From: an uncultured Pirellulaceae bacterium
Lineage (GTDB): Bacteria; Planctomycetota; Planctomycetia; Pirellulales; Pirellulaceae
Reading direction: 5' to 3'
Assembly (NCBI GenBank): GCA_937929805.1
Contig: CALFUT010000057.1
Coordinates: 1-44,519, forward strand
DNA: 44,519 bases
Made by a program: the position numbers and the translations under genes. Positions 8,448 through 16,626 of this stretch are shown here, in pieces; within the stretch, counting starts at the first letter, position 1, and each line of letters starts with the position of its first letter. The notes under the pieces were generated by a model, which searched no databases, had not been told where the DNA came from, and saw nothing but the letters and a program-made list of their open reading frames with translations.

Positions 8448-9226
8448 GGGCGAGCCGCTGGGAGTTGCTCCGCGATCAATGCCTGAGCCTCAGCGAAGTT
8501 GAGGTCAGAGTTGATCGCTGAAACGGAAATTTTTCCAGCCAGCAACGCCGCAGCATCGGTCTCGACATCGTGAGGTTCCGGCTCTGGTTCACACGTTGCC
8601 CAGTAGTAAGGGCGATCTTTGGGATCCATTCCTTTGGAAAACTTATGAGCCATCGGCGCGGTTTCGACGGGAACAGAAACGACTTCCGCGTTGCCATCGA
8701 GAGCAACCGTGGGCAGGTTGATGTTGATGACCGTGCGGTTTGGCGTTGGGACTTGGGCGAGCTTTTGAATCAGAGGCCATCCAATCTTCGCGGCGCGGCG
8801 GTAGTCGTCCGCTTCCTGCGTGTACTCCACACTGATAGCGAATGACTTTACACCCAATGCCGCTCCCACTAAAGCAGCCCCTACGGTGCCCGAGTGGCTT
8901 ACGTTGACTCCGGCGTTGAGTCCTCCGTTAATTCCACTGATCACCATGTCTGGTTTCCACGGGCATAGGTCAAACAACGCCAGCTTCACACAATCGACCG
9001 GAGTGCCATCGACCGAGTAACCGGGTATGTCGTTGTCTCGCGAATCGCGGATGCCGCCCAGTTTGACCGGAAACAGTGGGCGCAAAAACGTCATCGCGCC
9101 CGAGATTCCACTTTGTTCGGTCCGCGGCGCCACGACGAACACCTCGGCGTCCTCGCTGACTTGGCGGGCAAGCTGGATAATCCCCTGTGCGTGGACGCCA
9201 TCATCGTTGGTAATCAGGATCTTCAT
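8444..9226 (-). CDS. surE: 5'/3'-nucleotidase SurE
   Basis: The 260-residue protein is a clear SurE. The N-terminal ILITNDDGVHAQG segment holds the metal ligands D8 and D9. VVAPRTEQSGISGAMTF carries the conserved Ser, and SGINGGLNAGVNVSHSGTVGAA carries the conserved Asn and GT-VGAA loop. SurE dephosphorylates nucleoside monophosphates and acts on short polyphosphate, with a divalent metal, in the cytoplasm or periplasm depending on species. No signal peptide is visible. It is the first gene of a two-gene operon with mog, overlapping it by ATGA. Confidence 0.95.
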   Translation of the reverse strand: MKILITNDDGVHAQGIIQLARQVSEDAEVFVVAPRTEQSGISGAMTFLRPLFPVKLGGIRDSRDNDIPGYSVDGTPVDCVKLALFDLCPWKPDMVISGINGGLNAGVNVSHSGTVGAALVGAALGVKSFAISVEYTQEADDYRRAAKIGWPLIQKLAQVPTPNRTVININLPTVALDGNAEVVSVPVETAPMAHKFSKGMDPKDRPYYWATCEPEPEPHDVETDAAALLAGKISVSAINSDLNFAEAQALIAEQLPAARP

Positions 9227-9370
9227 GTTGGCCCGCTGTCGGAAAACTTGGTTTGGCTTTTACGGTATCGGGGCAGCGTCCGTTTGACAACATGGCGATA
9301 CGACTTGGACTTCCCGGCCAACATTTGGCACGTTTCGCATGGCAATAACGGTCTTGCGGGTCGCTGGAAA

Positions 9371-9392
9371 CGGTTTAGAAAACCGATATAAT
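9371..9392 (+). promoter_or_regulatory. possible promoter with overlapping inverted repeat
   Basis: A TATAAT hexamer lies at 9387-9392, directly after the palindrome CGGTTTAGAAAACCG (9371-9385), which would cover the -35 region. No good TTGACA-like box stands at normal spacing. It could drive a short rightward transcript ending at the hairpin at 9421-9458, upstream of guaA. This is a weak call. Confidence 0.3.
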
Positions 9393-9420
9393 CTGCGGCG
9401 AAGAAACCATCCAGATATTG

Positions 9421-9458
9421 AAACCCGCTTCTCCGCTTGGATCGAATGAGGCGGGTTT
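9421..9458. terminator. terminator-like hairpin upstream of guaA
   Basis: AAACCCGC (9421-9428) pairs with GCGGGTTT (9451-9458) and is followed by TTG. The stem is flanked by A and T runs on both sides, so it could work in either direction. It lies between the divergent surE and guaA genes, where no protein-coding gene needs terminating. An attenuator or the end of a small RNA are the alternatives. Confidence 0.5.
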
Positions 9459-9469
9459 TGTAATTGGCA

Positions 9470-9582
9470 GTTTAGTGCTTCGTCACACCTGAATTGATGG
9501 GTTGACCGGTGAAGTTTAGCACTGCGATCAAATAGTTTCTGCTGCAGGCCAACCCGAATTTTCGTCATCACAAAGCACTAGG
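9470..9582. repeat. 113-bp MITE-like inverted-repeat element, copy 1
   Basis: The element ends …CACAAAGCACTAGG at 9582, and its left end (TTTAGTGCTTCGTCAC) is the inverted counterpart. A second copy of exactly the same length lies at 15321-15433, sharing the CCTAGTGCTTTGTGA ends and an AATTC-GGGTT block just inside. It is non-coding. It sits immediately upstream of guaA, about 30 bases from the start codon, so it separates the gene from any more distant promoter. Confidence 0.7.
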
Positions 9583-9614
9583 CCACGCGCTGGCCAATAC
9601 CGTTGGACGCCCAC

Positions 9615-11198
9615 ATGACCGTCGCTGTAGAAAACGCAACCACGCCTGAGGCCCAGACCACCGCCGAACGCATTCTGGTGCTCGATTTTGGATCGCAGTA
9701 CGCCCAGTTGATCGCTCGACGAGTGCGCGAGCAGAGCGTTTACTGCGAGATCGTCAAACATGACATCACGGCGGCTCAGATTGCAAAGCACAATCCGAGC
9801 GGAATCATTCTCTCGGGCGGGCCAGCGAGTGTCTATGAGGACGGTGCGCCGAAGTGCGACCCAAGCCTATTCGAGATTGACATTCCGATTCTTGGAATTT
9901 GCTACGGGATGCAGTTGGTCTGTGATTCGTTGGGCGGAAAAGTTGAAAGCACGCAAACTCGTGAGTACGGCCGCGCGTTTTGCGAGGTGTCGACGCCCGA
10001 CCCACTGTTTAACGACTTTCCCGGGAATGCTCAAGTTTGGATGAGCCACGGTGATCAGGTCCAGCAGGTTTCCGATGACTTCGTTGGAATCGCTCGGACG
10101 GATACGTGTCCGGTGGCGGCGATCAAGCACAAGACTCGACCGGTTTATGGACTTCAATTCCACCCCGAAGTCACTCACACCACCCACGGCGCGACGTTGC
10201 TGAAGAACTTTTTGTACGAGGTGTGCGGTTGTCAAGGCAAGTGGAAACTAAGCGATTTCGCGGACGAGGCGATCGAGCGGATTCGCAAACAGGTGGGCGA
10301 CAACCGCGTGATCTGCGGGCTTTCTGGGGGTGTCGACTCGTCTGTGGTCGCGGCGTTGCTGTTCAAAGCGATAGGATCGCAACTTTCTTGTATCTTGGTC
10401 GATAACGGACTGCTGCGAAAAGGTGAGACTCAGATCGTGGTCGATCAGTTCGCCAATCACTTCAAAACCGATCTGCATGTGGTCAAAGGAGCCGACCGCT
10501 TCCTTGCCGAGCTGGCCGGAGTCACGGATCCTCAGGAGAAACGCACCAAGATCGGCCACACGTTCATCGACTGCTTCAAAGAAGAAGCCGAACATATTGA
10601 GAACGCGAAATTCTTGGCTCAAGGAACGCTTTACCCTGACGTGATCGAAAGCGGAGCGGCTCCCGATGGCCCGGCCGCAACCATTAAGTTGCATCACAAC
10701 GTTGGCGGGCTGCCTGAAGAGCTAGGGTTCGAACTGATTGAGCCGTTGCGGGATCTGTTCAAAGACGAAGTGCGGCGGTTGGGCATTGAACTTGGCTTGC
10801 CTGAAGAGCTCGTTTGGCGGCATCCGTTCCCGGGGCCGGGCCTTGCCGTTCGCTGCCTTGGTGAAGTTGTTGAAGAAAGGTTGGCGGTCCTACGAGAAGC
10901 GGACGCGATCGTGATCGACGAGATCAATCAAGCGGGTTTGTATCGCGAAACATCGCAGCTGTTCGCCGTTTTGCTGCCTGTGCAAAGCGTTGGCGTGATG
11001 GGCGACGCTCGGACTTACGAAAACGCGTTGGTCATTCGTTGTGTGAACACGGACGACTTCATGACGGCCGACTGGTCACGCCTGCCGTACGACGTGCTGG
11101 CGAAAATGTCGACTCGCATTATCAACGAGGTCACTGGCGTCAACCGCGTTTGTTACGACATCAGCAGCAAACCACCCGCCACGATCGAGTGGGAGTAG
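9615..11198 (+). CDS. guaA: GMP synthase (glutamine-hydrolysing)
   Basis: The 527-residue enzyme converts XMP to GMP with glutamine and ATP, the last step of de novo GMP synthesis. The N-terminal class I amidotransferase domain holds the nucleophile C96 in GICYGMQL and the FHPEV His/Glu pair. The ATP-pyrophosphatase domain has the P-loop SGGVDSSV. The C-terminal dimerisation domain has the FPGPGLAVR and typical closing KPPATIEWE segments. Length is normal. The start is taken at ATG 9615; an in-frame TTG at 9603 adds only four residues. The ribosome site is weak. A MITE-like element ends 32 bases upstream. Confidence 0.97.
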   Translation: MTVAVENATTPEAQTTAERILVLDFGSQYAQLIARRVREQSVYCEIVKHDITAAQIAKHNPSGIILSGGPASVYEDGAPKCDPSLFEIDIPILGICYGMQLVCDSLGGKVESTQTREYGRAFCEVSTPDPLFNDFPGNAQVWMSHGDQVQQVSDDFVGIARTDTCPVAAIKHKTRPVYGLQFHPEVTHTTHGATLLKNFLYEVCGCQGKWKLSDFADEAIERIRKQVGDNRVICGLSGGVDSSVVAALLFKAIGSQLSCILVDNGLLRKGETQIVVDQFANHFKTDLHVVKGADRFLAELAGVTDPQEKRTKIGHTFIDCFKEEAEHIENAKFLAQGTLYPDVIESGAAPDGPAATIKLHHNVGGLPEELGFELIEPLRDLFKDEVRRLGIELGLPEELVWRHPFPGPGLAVRCLGEVVEERLAVLREADAIVIDEINQAGLYRETSQLFAVLLPVQSVGVMGDARTYENALVIRCVNTDDFMTADWSRLPYDVLAKMSTRIINEVTGVNRVCYDISSKPPATIEWE

Positions 11199-11201
11199 TT
11201 C

Positions 11202-11277
11202 GAATGCGGAATGCGGAATGCGGAATGTGGAATGTGGAATGTGGAATGTGGAATGTGGAATGTGGAATGTGGAATGT
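11202..11277. repeat. 7-bp tandem repeat, GAATG(C/T)G
   Basis: Three GAATGCG units are followed by seven GAATGTG units and a partial unit, starting 3 bases after the guaA stop codon. It is followed at about 11320-11350 by a degenerate GAAAACTGAAACCTGAAAACC run. This is a simple-sequence repeat likely to vary in copy number. It has no CRISPR features: there are no spacers. Confidence 0.9.
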
Positions 11278-11372
11278 TTGTTCAAACCGACAATTGATGC
11301 GACACGTTTTAGCGAACACCGAAAACTGAAAACTGAAACCTGAAAACCTTTACCCTTTAAACTGCGTAAGCA

Positions 11373-13046
11373 ATGAGCAAACAATACATCTACCAAATGG
11401 TCGACCTGACCAAAAAGCATGGTCCTCGTGTTGTCCTGAACAATGTCTGGCTATCTTTTTATCCTGGAGCCAAAATCGGCGTCCTCGGTCGCAACGGCAC
11501 GGGAAAAAGTACGCTGCTGAAGATCATGGCCGGGATCGATAAGGACTATGATGGCGAGGCTCGTCTAACAGACGGGTTTACCGTTGGCTATTTGCCTCAA
11601 GAGCCCCAGCTAAACCCCGACAAGAACGTCTGGGACAACGTTCAAGAAGCCGTTGCTCCACGTCGAGCGCTGTTAGATCGGTTTAACGAGTTATCGGCCA
11701 AGTGCGCCGAGCCTCTTGATGAAGCGGCAATGCAGAAGGTGTACGACGAAATGGCTCGTGTCCAAGACCAAATCGACGCCACCAACACGTGGCAGTTAGA
11801 CCACGAGATCGAGATCGCTTTCGAGGTCATGAACCTCCCGCCCAAAGACGCCGATGTGACGAAGCTGTCCGGTGGAGAAAAACGCCGCGTCGCGTTGTGC
11901 AAGCTGTTGCTGGAGAAGCCAGATTTATTGTTGCTGGACGAGCCCACCAACCACCTAGACGCCGACAGCGTGCACTGGCTCGAGCGAACGCTGAAAGATT
12001 ATCACGGCACCATCGTCGCGGTGACTCACGATCGCTACTTCTTGGACAACGTCGCGGGCTGGATTTTGGAACTGGATCGAGGCGAAGGGCATCCGTTTGA
12101 AGGAAACTATTCGTCATGGCTCGAGCAAAAACAGGCTCGTCTGAAGGTCGAAGAGAAACAAAGCGAGGCGCGGCAGAAAGCGTTGGCTAAAGAGAGTGAA
12201 TGGATCAAGATGTCGCCCAAGGCGCGGCAGACCAAATCCAAAGCTCGTATCAACAGCTACGAGCAAATGCTGGCCGAAGATCAACGTGACAAAATTGACG
12301 AGCTTGAGATTCAGATTCCGGCCGGTCAGCATTTGGGCGACGTGGTCATCGAAGCGGCAAATGTTCGCAAAGGTTTTGGCGACAAGATTCTGATGGACGA
12401 CATGACGTTCCGATTGCCGCCGGGCGGGATCGTCGGCATCATCGGCCCCAACGGTGCTGGAAAGACCACGTTGTTCCGCATGGTCACCGGTCAAGAAGAG
12501 CCTGACGCTGGTACTCTGAAAGTCGGTGAAACCGTTCAGCTGGGCTACGTCGATCAGTCGCGTGACACGCTCGATGCAGACAAGACCGTCTACCAAGAGA
12601 TTTCCGAGGGCAACGACACGCTTGAGATAGGCAAGCGAAAAGTCAACGCTCGCGCCTACGTGAACCGTTTCAATTTCCGCAAAGCCGATCAAGAGAAAAA
12701 AGTCGGTGTGCTGTCTGGCGGTGAACGAAACCGAGTCCACTTGGCTAAGCTGTTACGCCGCGGTTCGAACGTGCTGCTGTTGGACGAACCAACGAACGAC
12801 TTGGACGTCGACACGTTGCGAGCCCTCGAAGAAGCGATTTTGAACTACGCCGGCTGCGTGGTCGTCACCAGCCACGATCGCTGGTTCCTCGATCGAATTG
12901 CGACTCATATCCTAGCCTTTGAGGGCGACGGCTACGTCCACTGGTGCGAGGGCAACTACCAAGACTACGAACACCAGCGCCGCGAGCGACTGGGCATCGG
13001 CGAAGACGAACCCCGCCGCTTCAAGTACAAAAAACTGGCGACGTAG
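11373..13046 (+). CDS. ettA: ABC-F translation factor EttA (energy-dependent translational throttle)
   Basis: The 557-residue protein has two ABC ATPase domains and no membrane segments. Walker A sites are GRNGTGKST (39-47) and GPNGAGKTT. Signature motifs are LSGGEKRR and LSGGERNR, with Walker B at [12 protein letters not shown] and [12 protein letters not shown]. The EttA-type arm insertion (about 90-145, [16 protein letters not shown]…) and the interdomain linker are present. EttA binds the ribosomal E site and gates entry into elongation according to the ATP/ADP ratio. Length matches the E. coli family (about 555). It is a single gene between a tandem repeat and a terminator. Confidence 0.95.
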   Translation: MSKQYIYQMVDLTKKHGPRVVLNNVWLSFYPGAKIGVLGRNGTGKSTLLKIMAGIDKDYDGEARLTDGFTVGYLPQEPQLNPDKNVWDNVQEAVAPRRALLDRFNELSAKCAEPLDEAAMQKVYDEMARVQDQIDATNTWQLDHEIEIAFEVMNLPPKDADVTKLSGGEKRRVALCKLLLEKPDLLLLDEPTNHLDADSVHWLERTLKDYHGTIVAVTHDRYFLDNVAGWILELDRGEGHPFEGNYSSWLEQKQARLKVEEKQSEARQKALAKESEWIKMSPKARQTKSKARINSYEQMLAEDQRDKIDELEIQIPAGQHLGDVVIEAANVRKGFGDKILMDDMTFRLPPGGIVGIIGPNGAGKTTLFRMVTGQEEPDAGTLKVGETVQLGYVDQSRDTLDADKTVYQEISEGNDTLEIGKRKVNARAYVNRFNFRKADQEKKVGVLSGGERNRVHLAKLLRRGSNVLLLDEPTNDLDVDTLRALEEAILNYAGCVVVTSHDRWFLDRIATHILAFEGDGYVHWCEGNYQDYEHQRRERLGIGEDEPRRFKYKKLAT

Positions 13047-13064
13047 GTTGGTAGTCATAGGCAA

Positions 13065-13125
13065 GTAGTCATCACACTCCGTGTGATGAACGTGTTGGGC
13101 TCATCACACGAAGTGTGATGACTAC
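13065..13125. repeat. nested double palindrome
   Basis: Arms 13065-13089 and 13101-13125 (GTAGTCATCACAC…) are complementary at 24 of 25 positions around an 11-base spacer. Each arm is itself a palindrome (TCATCACAC-GAA-GTGTGATGA). The sequence can form either one long hairpin or two side-by-side hairpins. It lies 19 bases after the ettA stop and is probably a dispersed intergenic repeat; a role in mRNA 3'-end stability is possible. Confidence 0.7.
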
Positions 13126-13235
13126 ATTCGTGTGACTCGCATTTAGATTTCGAAGGCGTCGGCATCGTTCGCTGCTACGATCGAATCTACAAAGCCTGTC
13201 AGCATCCTGCCCAACACAGAAAAAAATCAATGAAG

Positions 13236-13263
13236 AAAGCCCCCGTGAGTTTGCCGGGGTTTT
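13236..13263 (+). terminator. intrinsic terminator after ettA
   Basis: AAAGCCCCCG … CCGGGGTTTT forms a GC-rich stem followed by a short T run. It is well placed to end ettA transcription and sits just before the promoter of the PEP-CTERM gene. Confidence 0.65.
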
Positions 13264-13288
13264 GGTTCGATCACGTATTGTTAAAAAT

Positions 13289-13317
13289 TTGACACGGCTG
13301 TTTCGGCCGGGTACTCT
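13289..13317 (+). promoter_or_regulatory. sigma-70-type promoter for the PEP-CTERM gene
   Basis: A perfect TTGACA at 13289-13294 is followed by a 17-base spacer and TACTCT at 13312-13317, preceded by an A/T-rich stretch. The spacer contains a short inverted repeat (CGGC…GGCCG), a possible regulator site. Transcription would start near 13324, leaving a leader of about 75 bases. Confidence 0.6.
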
Positions 13318-13398
13318 GTCCGTGAGAGTTCTCAGCGATGAAAGTTCTCAAAAACGTCGCTTGCTAACGACTTCACTCACTAACAGTTGGAGCCCACG

Positions 13399-13986
13399 AT
13401 GAACCGATACGTATTCACGTTATTGCTACTGGTAGGATTCTTCTGCACAACAACGTTACCTAGTTTTGCACAAGACGGTTTTCCAGTCGTTCCGCTACCG
13501 ACGACTCCAACACCCGGAACCGAGTTCCCGGATGTAGGATCAATTCCGACGCCGGGTGACGGCGAAATCATTGGCGTTTACGAAGCAGGCACGGGCAGTA
13601 TCTACTTGTCGATTGGGCCCAACAGCGGGCTGCAAGTATTTGGGCTCACCGGGGCGCCATTCACGTGCGAGAGTCTGAATGCGGCTTCAGAATTGGGCAC
13701 ACCTAACTGCGGGCCAGATGGGCTTGGCTTTGTGTCGCTCGCTCCCTTTCCATTAGGAGGCCCATTTGATCTTGGCCCATTGTTGCCGGCCGACCCGAGT
13801 ATCCGAACGGCGGAAGATTTTCGGTTGCTGTACCCAAATGCCTCGGTGGGGCCGGGTTTGAGTCGCTTCAGCGTTATTCCAGCCCCTGCCGCATCTGTCC
13901 CCGAACCGACCGGTGCTTTGGCTTACTTGCTGGTTGGCTTGAGCCTAAGTTTAAGGCGTTGCAGATCTGCTTGTAATCTCAGCTGA
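13399..13986 (+). CDS. secreted PEP-CTERM sorting-signal protein, unknown function
   Basis: The 195-residue protein begins with a signal peptide (YVFTLLLLVGFFCTTTLPSFAQ). It ends with a PEP-CTERM-type tripartite tail: VPEPTGA, then the hydrophobic LAYLLVGLSLSL, then RRCR. Such tails are recognised by exosortase, which processes or anchors the protein at the cell surface. The mature part is short, rich in Pro and Gly, with a two-cysteine segment (FTCESLNAASELGTPNC); no enzymatic motif is seen. The ATG at 13399 is chosen because GGAG lies 6 bases upstream. It stands alone with its own promoter. No exosortase is in the window. Confidence 0.75.
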   Translation: MNRYVFTLLLLVGFFCTTTLPSFAQDGFPVVPLPTTPTPGTEFPDVGSIPTPGDGEIIGVYEAGTGSIYLSIGPNSGLQVFGLTGAPFTCESLNAASELGTPNCGPDGLGFVSLAPFPLGGPFDLGPLLPADPSIRTAEDFRLLYPNASVGPGLSRFSVIPAPAASVPEPTGALAYLLVGLSLSLRRCRSACNLS

Positions 13987-14206
13987 GGATGGGATTAGGA
14001 TGTTGGTCCAGCCGTGGTTAAAGCTCTGAACCACCAATCATCTGCACTAAAGAAGTTTTGGGTCCTGAAGAGAAGATCAAATAGATTAGTGAAGATCAGT
14101 GAGGATTAGTGTTCCCTCTTGTCTTGCCAATGGGCAGTGTGGCAACCGCAGTATGCGGCGGGAAATGGGCCGGCCGAGCCTTGGGGCTATTTCCCTGCAT
14201 CCACGA

Positions 14207-14238
14207 AAAAAGCCCTTACGACTGTGAGGGCTTTTGTT
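14207..14238 (-). terminator. intrinsic terminator after tsf
   Basis: On the minus strand, AAAAGCCCT and AGGGCTTTTTT form a stem around a 9-base loop with a strong U tract. It lies 27 bases past the tsf stop codon and should end the rpsB-tsf transcript. Confidence 0.85.
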
Positions 14239-14264
14239 TTCACTATTAACGAAGTCAGTTGGGT

Positions 14265-15251
14265 CTAGCCAACCGAGACGCGGGCGTAGCCCAGCAATTC
14301 GGCTCCGTCGGCGAAGTCGGCAACCGCTTGCTCGACCGTCTTCGAGTCGTCCAACGCGAACGTCTGGCTCATCAAGCAACGCTCTTGATCCAGCATCGTG
14401 TTGTCGGAAATAAAACGCTCAAGCTTTCCAGGTACAATCTTGTCCCAGATCTTTTCTGGCTTCCCTTCGGCTGCCAGTTCGGCCTTGATGTCCTCTTCGG
14501 CTTTCGCCAAAACTTCCGGAGTCAGCTGCAAGCGACTGACGAACTGAGGAACCTTCTTTTGAGGCTTGCCCAAGTTCTCGGCTTCGTTCAATTCGTTTTC
14601 AGCTTTGATCTGAGCCTGAATCGCTTCGGTTTCCTTGGCCACAAAGTCGGCGTCGAACTCGTCTGGTCGCATGATCGATGGGCTCATCGCGGCGATGTGC
14701 ATGGCCACGCTGCGGAAGAACTGAGCCGCTTCGTCACCCTTGCCGCCGTCCTTGTACGAAACCACCACGCCAATCTTGCTGCCGGCGTGAACGTAAGACG
14801 CAATGTTGCTGCCTTCGATCATTGAATACTGTGAAACTTCGATCTTTTCACCAACGACGGCGGTCAGACCGTTCAGCTTCTCAACGACAGGAGCACCGTC
14901 CAATTCGAGTGCGGACAGCTCTTCCTTCGTCGCGGGGAGTTTTTCCATCGCCAAAGCGCCGACGCTCTTGGCCATGTCGACAAACACGTCGTTTTTGGCC
15001 GTAAAGTCGGTCTCGCAACTGAGTGCCATAACGACACCTTTGTCGCCAGCTTCGTTGGCCAATGCGACAACGGTGCCTTCGGTGGCGTCTCGGTCGGCTC
15101 GCTTGGCGACCACTTTCTGACCTTTTTTACGCAAGTAGTCCAACGCACCGTCGAAGTCGCCGCCGGACTCGTTGAGCGCCTTTTTGCAGTCCATCATTCC
15201 GGCACCGGTTGCTTTACGCAGTTCGCTGACATCTTTTGCTGAAATTGCCAT
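14265..15251 (-). CDS. tsf: translation elongation factor Ts
   Basis: The 328-residue protein is the guanine-nucleotide exchange factor for EF-Tu. The N-terminal UBA-like domain (DVSELRKATGAGMMDCKKAL) is the family signature. The TDF-type exchange motif follows (CETDFTAKNDVF), then the core domains (IAAMSPSIMRPDEF). The family is usually 280-310 residues, so this is slightly long. AGGAAA lies 5 bases before the ATG. The gene is downstream of rpsB, the usual order, but the 281-base gap holds a MITE-like element and a strong palindrome. Confidence 0.96.
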   Translation of the reverse strand: MAISAKDVSELRKATGAGMMDCKKALNESGGDFDGALDYLRKKGQKVVAKRADRDATEGTVVALANEAGDKGVVMALSCETDFTAKNDVFVDMAKSVGALAMEKLPATKEELSALELDGAPVVEKLNGLTAVVGEKIEVSQYSMIEGSNIASYVHAGSKIGVVVSYKDGGKGDEAAQFFRSVAMHIAAMSPSIMRPDEFDADFVAKETEAIQAQIKAENELNEAENLGKPQKKVPQFVSRLQLTPEVLAKAEEDIKAELAAEGKPEKIWDKIVPGKLERFISDNTMLDQERCLMSQTFALDDSKTVEQAVADFADGAELLGYARVSVG

Positions 15252-15320
15252 GGTATTTCCTGTGATACTTTTGACTTATCGCAAGTCTTGAAAATGTGAG
15301 TGTTGAAAGTAAGAGCGGAA

Positions 15321-15433
15321 CCTAGTGCTTTGTGACTTTTAAATTCTCGGGTTAGCAAATGTCGGAAGCTGTTGAGTTTGCTTTGTTATCCGTAAAACCC
15401 AGCTCAAACTTCAAGCTATGACAAAGCACTAGG
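15321..15433. repeat. 113-bp MITE-like inverted-repeat element, copy 2, inside the rpsB-tsf operon
   Basis: It begins CCTAGTGCTTTGTGA and ends TGACAAAGCACTAGG, a terminal inverted repeat of 15 bases with one or no mismatch. It is the same length as the copy at 9470-9582. It lies between rpsB and tsf, which are normally co-transcribed, so it must be tolerated within the transcript or have separated the two units. Confidence 0.78.
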
Positions 15434-15486
15434 CATCGAGTTCCGAGAAATGTTGCCAATGCAGACGTTGTGGCAAACAAATGATT

Positions 15487-15516
15487 CACGACGGAGCGTT
15501 CGAACGCCCCGTCGTG
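15487..15516. repeat. 30-bp palindrome after rpsB
   Basis: Left arm 15487-15501 (CACGACGGAGCGTTC) and right arm 15502-15516 are complementary at 14 of 15 positions with no loop. It lies 16 bases past the rpsB stop on the minus strand. A transcript would fold into a very stable hairpin with no following U run. It may act as a 3'-stability element or partial attenuator between rpsB and tsf. Confidence 0.6.
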
Positions 15517-15532
15517 TCCAGATTAGCCAAAA

Positions 15533-16324
15533 TTAGCTGGCGGCAGGTGCCGCGTCTTTGTCTGGAGCAGCTGCCGGTGCTGGTTTTGCAGCCGGTTTGC
15601 CTTTGCCCTTGCCTTTGTCGGCGCCTTCGTTTTTGGCAACGATGTTTTTGCGACCGGCAAGGACAGCGTCCGCCATGTGCTGCATGATCAGCTCAACCGA
15701 GCGGATACCATCGTCGTTGCCCGGGATCGGCAAATCGACGGTGTCCGGATCGCAGTTGGTATCGATCAAAGCCAGAGTCGTGATGCCCAAAGCCTTCGCT
15801 TCGCGGATCGCGTTCTTTTCTTTGTTTGGATCGACAATGATCATGCACTCAGGCATGCGGTTCATGCTGCGGATGCCGTTCAAGTTGCGGTAGATCTTGC
15901 GGTACTCGCGGTTCAGAGAAGACTGAGCCTTCTTCGAGTAGCCTTCGATCTTTTCGCTGGCACGGATCTCTTCCAGCTCTTCCAAGCGACTAAGTCGGTT
16001 ACGAATGGTGCGGAAGTTGGTCAACGCACCACCAAGCCAACGCTCGCTGACGTAAGGCATGCCACAACGCTCGGCTTCTTTCTGCACCGCAGCAGAAGCC
16101 TGACGCTTCGTGCCGACAAAAAGAATCAGACTACCGCCTGAAGCGACCTGCGAGGTGAACTTTTTCGCTCGGAGCAGACCGCGAACGGTCTCGCGAATGT
16201 CGACGATGTGAATCTGGTTTTTGCGACCGTAGATGTACGGTGCCATTTTGGGGTTCCAGCGACTGGCTCGGTGGCCAAAGTGGACGCCCGCATCGATCAG
16301 ATCTTGAACTAGAGTATTTGCCAC
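15533..16324 (-). CDS. rpsB: 30S ribosomal protein S2
   Basis: The 263-residue protein is S2 of the small ribosomal subunit. Signatures include [23 protein letters not shown] near the N-terminus and the [14 protein letters not shown] and [19 protein letters not shown] segments. The C-terminal about 30 residues are a Lys-Gly then Ala-Pro tail ([17 protein letters not shown]), an extension beyond the core fold. The start codon is GTG at 16324, supported by GAAAGGAAA 6 bases upstream. It is the first gene of rpsB-tsf, with a promoter at 16510-16538. Confidence 0.96.
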   Translation of the reverse strand: MANTLVQDLIDAGVHFGHRASRWNPKMAPYIYGRKNQIHIVDIRETVRGLLRAKKFTSQVASGGSLILFVGTKRQASAAVQKEAERCGMPYVSERWLGGALTNFRTIRNRLSRLEELEEIRASEKIEGYSKKAQSSLNREYRKIYRNLNGIRSMNRMPECMIIVDPNKEKNAIREAKALGITTLALIDTNCDPDTVDLPIPGNDDGIRSVELIMQHMADAVLAGRKNIVAKNEGADKGKGKGKPAAKPAPAAAPDKDAAPAAS

Positions 16325-16463
16325 AGAAGTTTCCTTTCGGCAATTTCCGCACTAGGCTGTCACAGGGTTGTGACCGTTGAACCTTGAAGCAGGAGCAACA
16401 CCGTTTGCGTAGGTAAAAATTTGACGAACCGAGTTCGGATCGTCAGAGGATTTGACCCGATCG

Positions 16464-16479
16464 GCCGGACATTTCCGGC
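16464..16479 (-). promoter_or_regulatory. hairpin in the rpsB leader
   Basis: GCCGGA-CATT-TCCGGC forms a perfect six-pair stem-loop about 140 bases before the rpsB start, within the predicted leader. S2 controls its own mRNA leader in proteobacteria; whether this structure does so here is unknown. Confidence 0.35.
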
Positions 16480-16509
16480 GTGGATCAAATCAAAAATTTG
16501 AAAGAGCAG

Positions 16510-16538
16510 ATTTTATCGGCAATCAAACAGGCATTCAA
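16510..16538 (-). promoter_or_regulatory. sigma-70-type promoter of rpsB-tsf
   Basis: On the minus strand TTGAAT (16538-16533) is separated by 17 bases from TAAAAT (16515-16510). The predicted leader is about 180 nt. The position and near-consensus boxes fit a strong ribosomal-protein promoter. It lies in the 302-base gap after the RND permease gene, which otherwise shows no gene. Confidence 0.6.
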
Positions 16539-16626
16539 TCGTGATAGCTGGGTTTTCTGGTGTTATTCTGAGGTTTTATGGCCATTCCCCAAGCGATTTT
16601 ACACGGCACGCTGGTATCGCAGGTGA

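Noticed and set aside
11202-11277. Short repeats that might suggest a CRISPR array
   Set aside because: The units are 7 bases in direct tandem with no spacers, and no cas genes are present. This is a microsatellite.
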